64,000 bases of DNA from Nocardia jiangxiensis NBRC 101359 (lineage in GTDB: Bacteria; Actinomycetota; Actinomycetes; Mycobacteriales; Mycobacteriaceae): NCBI RefSeq assembly GCF_000308615.1, contig NZ_BAGB01000026.1:1-64000 (forward strand), written 5' to 3'. Every line of letters starts with the position of its first letter. Position 1 is the first letter of the stretch. Under the pieces are notes generated by a model, which made no database searches, was not told where the DNA came from, and saw only the letters and a list, made by a program, of their open reading frames with translations. Both the position numbers and the translations under genes were made by a program. Positions 60,117-64,000 of this stretch are shown piece after piece.

Positions 60117-62819
60117 GTGACCAGCACAGCCCCTGAGAACTCACGAAATCGTGCCGATGCCCTCCCCAAGAGCTGGAATCCCGGCGATGTGGAGTCGGAC
60201 CTGTACGAGGGCTGGGTAGCCGCTGGTTACTTCGCCGCCGACGCGAAGAGTCCGAAGGCGCCCTACTCGATCGTGCTGCCGCCGCCCAACGTCACCGGCA
60301 ATCTGCACATGGGCCACGCCTTCGACCACACCATCATGGATCTGCTCACCCGCCGCAAGCGCATGCAGGGCTACGAGGTGCTGTGGCTGCCGGGTATGGA
60401 CCACGCCGGCATCGCCACCCAGTCCGTGGTGGAGAAGCAGCTCTCGCGGGACGGCAAGACCAAGGAGGACTTCGGCCGCGAACTGTTCGTCGACAAGGTC
60501 TGGGATTGGAAGCGCGAGTCCGGCGGTGCGATCCAGGGCCAGATGCGCCGCCTAGGCGTCGGCGTGGACTGGGCGCGGGACCGCTTCACCATGGACGAGG
60601 GCCTGTCCCGCGCGGTGCAGACCATCTTCAAGCGCCTGTTCGATGCGGGCCTGATCTACCGCGCCGAGCGCCTGGTGAACTGGTCGCCCGTCCTGGAGAC
60701 CGCGATCTCGGATGTCGAGGTCAAATACGAGGACGTCGAGGGTGAGCTGGTCTCCCTGCGTTACGGCTCACTGAATGACGACGAGCCGCACATCATCGTG
60801 GCGACCACCCGGGTGGAGACCATGCTCGGCGACACCGCCGTCGCGGTGCATCCCGAGGACGCGCGGTACGCGAGCCTGATCGGCACGACGATCTACCACC
60901 CGATCACCGGACGGCAGATCCCGGTCGTCGCCGACGACTACGTCGACCCCGAATTCGGTTCCGGCGCAGTGAAGATCACCCCGGCACACGATCCGAACGA
61001 CTTCGAGCTCGGCATGCGGCACAACCTGCCGATGCCGACCATCATGGACAAGACCGGCAAGATCGCCGATACCGGAACCGAATTCGACGGTATGGACCGG
61101 TTCGAGGCGCGGGTGAAGATCCGCGAGCGGCTGTCCGAAGAGGGCCGCATCGTCGCGGAGAAGCGGCCGTACGTGCACAGCGTCGGGCATTCCGAACGCT
61201 CCGGCGAGCCCATCGAACCCCGGCTGTCCATGCAGTGGTGGGTGAAGGTGGAATCCCTCGCCAAGGCCGCGGGCGACGCGGTTCGCAACGGGGACACCGT
61301 GATTCACCCCGCCAGCCAGGAACCGCGCTGGTTCGACTGGGTGGACGACATGCACGACTGGTGCATCTCGCGTCAGCTGTGGTGGGGGCACCGCATCCCG
61401 ATCTGGTACGGCCCCGAGGGCGAGGTCGTCTGCGTCGGCCCGGACGAGCAGGCCCCGGAGGGCTACGTCCAGGATCCGGACGTGCTGGACACCTGGTTCT
61501 CCTCGGGTCTGTGGCCGTTCTCCACGATGGGCTGGCCCGATGCCACCCCGGAGCTCGAGAAGTTCTATCCGACAAGCGTTCTCGTCACCGGTTACGACAT
61601 CCTGTTCTTCTGGGTGGCCCGGATGATGATGTTCGGCACGTTCGTCGCCGACGATCCGGTCATCACCGCCGGTAAACCGGCCGACTCGGTGCAGGTGCCG
61701 TTCCGGGACGTGTTCCTGCACGGCCTGATTCGGGACGAATTCGGCCGCAAGTACTCCAAGTCCAAGGGCATCGGCGTGGACCCGCTGGTGTGGATCGTCG
61801 AATACGGCGCGGACGCAACGCGTTTCACCCTCGCGCGTGGTGCGCAGCCGGGCAGTGACCTGTCCGTCGGCCCGCCGCACGTGACCGCCTCGCGCAGTTT
61901 CGTCACCAAGCTGTTCAACGCCACCAAGTTCGCGCTGATGAACGGTGCGGCCCCGGGCGAGATCACCGATCGCGCCGCCCTCACCGATGCCGACCGGTGG
62001 ATCCTGGATCGACTGGAACAGGTTCGCGCGGAGGTGGATTCGGCGTTCGACCGATACGAGATCGGCAAGGCCTGCGAGGCGCTGTACCACTTCGCCTGGG
62101 ACGAGCTGTGCGACTGGTATCTGGAACTGGCCAAGGTTCAGTTCGCCGAATCCGACGAGCGCGCCGCGAGCACCCGCACGGTGCTGGGCGCCGTGCTGGA
62201 TTCGGTACTGCGCCTGCTGCATCCGGTCATCCCGTTCGTCACCGAATCGCTGTGGCAGGCGCTGACCGGTGGTGCGGAGGGTGCGTCCGTCGTGGTCGCG
62301 TCCTGGCCGCAGTCCTCGGGCGTCGCCGCCGATGAGGCGGCCGCGTCCCGGATCGCCGACGCGCAGCGCCTGATCACCGAGATCCGCCGTTTCCGCAGTG
62401 ATCAGGGCCTGACCGACAAGCAGAAGGTGGCCGCCGCACTGATCGGCATCGAGGACGCCGAGCTGACCGGGCTGTCGGTCCAGATCGCGAATCTGGCCCG
62501 GCTCACCGAGCCCGGTGACGATTTCAGCGCGACCGCCTCGGTGCAGGTGCGGCTGTCCGGGGCGACGGTCACCGTCGAACTCGACACCTCCGGCACGGTT
62601 GATCTGGACGCCGAACGTCGTCGTCTGGAGAAGGATCTCGGTGCGGCGCAGAAGGATCTGACCAGCACCACGGCCAAACTCGGCAACGAGGCGTTCCTGG
62701 CCAAGGCCCCCGACGAGGTGGTCGCCAAGATCCGCACCCGCCGGGAGGTCGCCGAATCCGAGGTCGCCCGCATCGGCGCGCGGCTGGAGGAGATCGCACG
62801 TCTGGCGGCGACCAAGTGA
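60117..62819 (+). CDS. valS: valyl-tRNA synthetase
   Basis: A 900-residue class I synthetase charging tRNA-Val. The HIGH-type motif is HMGH (residues 64-67), and the KMSKS-type motif is KYSKS near residue 545. The editing (CP1) domain lies between, with [21 protein letters not shown]-terminal coiled coil of about 65 residues (from about 830) binds tRNA. The start is GTG 60117. The stop overlaps the folC start as GTGA. Confidence 0.98.
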   Translation: MTSTAPENSRNRADALPKSWNPGDVESDLYEGWVAAGYFAADAKSPKAPYSIVLPPPNVTGNLHMGHAFDHTIMDLLTRRKRMQGYEVLWLPGMDHAGIATQSVVEKQLSRDGKTKEDFGRELFVDKVWDWKRESGGAIQGQMRRLGVGVDWARDRFTMDEGLSRAVQTIFKRLFDAGLIYRAERLVNWSPVLETAISDVEVKYEDVEGELVSLRYGSLNDDEPHIIVATTRVETMLGDTAVAVHPEDARYASLIGTTIYHPITGRQIPVVADDYVDPEFGSGAVKITPAHDPNDFELGMRHNLPMPTIMDKTGKIADTGTEFDGMDRFEARVKIRERLSEEGRIVAEKRPYVHSVGHSERSGEPIEPRLSMQWWVKVESLAKAAGDAVRNGDTVIHPASQEPRWFDWVDDMHDWCISRQLWWGHRIPIWYGPEGEVVCVGPDEQAPEGYVQDPDVLDTWFSSGLWPFSTMGWPDATPELEKFYPTSVLVTGYDILFFWVARMMMFGTFVADDPVITAGKPADSVQVPFRDVFLHGLIRDEFGRKYSKSKGIGVDPLVWIVEYGADATRFTLARGAQPGSDLSVGPPHVTASRSFVTKLFNATKFALMNGAAPGEITDRAALTDADRWILDRLEQVRAEVDSAFDRYEIGKACEALYHFAWDELCDWYLELAKVQFAESDERAASTRTVLGAVLDSVLRLLHPVIPFVTESLWQALTGGAEGASVVVASWPQSSGVAADEAAASRIADAQRLITEIRRFRSDQGLTDKQKVAAALIGIEDAELTGLSVQIANLARLTEPGDDFSATASVQVRLSGATVTVELDTSGTVDLDAERRRLEKDLGAAQKDLTSTTAKLGNEAFLAKAPDEVVAKIRTRREVAESEVARIGARLEEIARLAATK

Positions 62820-64000
62820 ACTCCGAGCCGGAATTCCAGCGGGGGTCGTCCGAGCGGCTGCACTCCGGGCCGTCCCCGGTGGATCTGGCGGAGATGGCGC
62901 TGGTCGAGGCCGAACTCGACAAGCGCTGGGGTGAGACCAAACTCGAACCGTCGCTGACCCGGATCGTCACGCTGCTCGATCTGCTCGGCTCCCCGCAGGG
63001 TGCGTACCCGGCCATCCAGGTGGCCGGGACGAACGGCAAGACCTCGGTCACCCGCATGATCGATGCGCTGCTGACCGCGCTGCACCGCCGCACCGGCCGG
63101 ATCACCAGTCCGCACCTGCAACTGGCCACCGAGCGCATCGCCATCGACAACGAGCCGATCAGCCCGGCGAAATATGTCGAGATCTACCGGGAGATCCAGC
63201 CGTACATCGAGATGATCGATCAGCAGTCCGAGGCCGCGGGCGGGCCGAAGCTGAGCAAGTTCGAGGTGCTGGTGGCGATGTCCTATGCGGCGTTCGCCGA
63301 GGCGCCGATCGACGTCGCGGTGGTCGAGACCGGGATGGGCGGCACCTGGGACGCCACCAACGTGGTGGACGGCCAGGTCGCGGTGATCACGCCGATCGGC
63401 CTGGATCACATGGACTATCTGGGTCCGGATCTGACCTCGATCGCCGGGGAGAAGGCCGGAATCATCAAGAAGGCTCCCGAGGATCCGCTGGCCCCGCGCG
63501 ACACCGTGGCCATCATCGCGGAACAGGATCCCGAGGCGATGGACGTGCTGCTGCGCCGCACGGTGCAGGCCGATGCCGCGGTCGCGCGCGAGGGTTCGGA
63601 ATTCCGGCTGCTGTCCCGCCGGACCGCGGTCGGCGGGCAGGTGCTCGAGCTGCAGGGCCTGGGCGGGGTGTACGACGAGATCTTCCTGCCGCTGCACGGC
63701 GAGCATCAGGCGCACAATGCCGTGGTCGCGCTGGCCGCGGTGGAGGCGTTCTTCGGTGCGGGCGCGGATCGGCAGCTGGACATCGACGCCGTGCGCGCCG
63801 GATTCGCGAACGCGATCAGTCCGGGACGGATGGAGCGCATGCGCAACGCGCCCACGATCTTCCTGGACGCCGCGCACAACCCGCACGGCGCGCAGGCCCT
63901 CGCGGCGACCCTGACCGACGAGTTCGACTTCCGTAAACTGGTCGGTGTGGTCGCGGTGCTCGGCGACAAGGACGCCGCGGGAATTCTGTCCGTGCTCGAA
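62816..64000 (+). CDS. folC: folylpolyglutamate synthase/dihydrofolate synthase, truncated by the window end
   Basis: The first 395 residues of FolC, running off the end of the window. It makes dihydrofolate from dihydropteroate and adds glutamates to folates. The P-loop reads [27 protein letters not shown] and [19 protein letters not shown] match the Mur-ligase-like domains. GTG 62816 overlaps the valS stop. valS-folC order is as in M. tuberculosis. Confidence 0.97.
   Translation, partial: MNSEPEFQRGSSERLHSGPSPVDLAEMALVEAELDKRWGETKLEPSLTRIVTLLDLLGSPQGAYPAIQVAGTNGKTSVTRMIDALLTALHRRTGRITSPHLQLATERIAIDNEPISPAKYVEIYREIQPYIEMIDQQSEAAGGPKLSKFEVLVAMSYAAFAEAPIDVAVVETGMGGTWDATNVVDGQVAVITPIGLDHMDYLGPDLTSIAGEKAGIIKKAPEDPLAPRDTVAIIAEQDPEAMDVLLRRTVQADAAVAREGSEFRLLSRRTAVGGQVLELQGLGGVYDEIFLPLHGEHQAHNAVVALAAVEAFFGAGADRQLDIDAVRAGFANAISPGRMERMRNAPTIFLDAAHNPHGAQALAATLTDEFDFRKLVGVVAVLGDKDAAGILSVLE

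Overview
The window is high-GC actinobacterial chromosome, most likely a Nocardia or a close relative within Mycobacteriales. This is inferred from three things. GTG/TTG starts are frequent. There are marks of mycothiol and arabinogalactan biology: a CPWC oxidoreductase of the Rv2466c type, a TIGR03086 protein and an Emb arabinosyltransferase. Gene content also matches Mycobacterium tuberculosis around Rv2447c-Rv2467 (folC, valS, clpX, clpP2, clpP1, tig, nei, rpiB, the CPWC protein, pepN) and Rv2249c-Rv2252 (glpD, TetR, flavoprotein, lipid kinase). Synteny is recalled from memory, not computed.

Layout. 1-2.97 kb: a decayed ISL3-like transposase, a frameshifted acyl-CoA dehydrogenase, a TetR gene and an XRE regulator. 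3.0-4.3 kb: a second clpP pair on the minus strand. One member has Ala in place of the catalytic Ser. The pair shares a palindrome with the XRE gene, suggesting a PopR/ClgR-type circuit. 4.4-8.2 kb: pepN and purC, divergent. 8.3-12.1 kb: a Uma2 protein, an ECF42-type sigma factor coupled to a DGPF/YCII protein, and a flavoprotein reductase. 12.3-18.6 kb: the CPWC oxidoreductase, an M48 protease, rpiB, nei, two regulators, a Gly/Asp-rich membrane protein and a diguanylate cyclase. 19.0-19.2 kb: tRNA-Gly(UCC) and tRNA-Pro(UGG).

19.2-26.5 kb: a patatin-like lipase, a VOC protein, a Nudix hydrolase, an orphan sensor kinase, a GT2-GtrA fusion and a GT39 membrane glycosyltransferase. The last three are each preceded by three CNCAGN-like hexamers exactly 11 bp apart, so they look like one regulon for glycosylating a cell-envelope component. 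26.6-33.4 kb (minus): phosphoketolase, Hen1 and Pnkp; the last two form the bacterial Pnkp-Hen1 RNA-repair system. 33.5-38.9 kb: an FKBP lipoprotein, then tig, clpP1, clpP2 and clpX with a ClgR-like box.

39-54.2 kb: many small regulated units. These are TIGR03086/MarR, a ketosteroid isomerase with a KstR-like operator, fdhD with an FdhF-like molybdoenzyme, a secreted protein, an Emb arabinosyltransferase, an MFS/MarR pair, an SDR-QueA-like pair with a MerR-type promoter, a VOC protein and a DinB protein. 54.4-59.7 kb: glpD, TetR, an AGPS-like flavoprotein and a lipid kinase, plus a small secreted protein. 60.1-64 kb: valS and folC (cut by the window end).

The most unusual signal is a short palindromic element found twice, in pepN (60 bp) and in the GT2-GtrA gene (66 bp). 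The core is nearly identical. The arms differ in sequence between copies but stay self-complementary. Each copy is a whole number of codons and is translated in-frame, in opposite orientations. It resembles in principle the protein-coding palindromic elements of Rickettsia.
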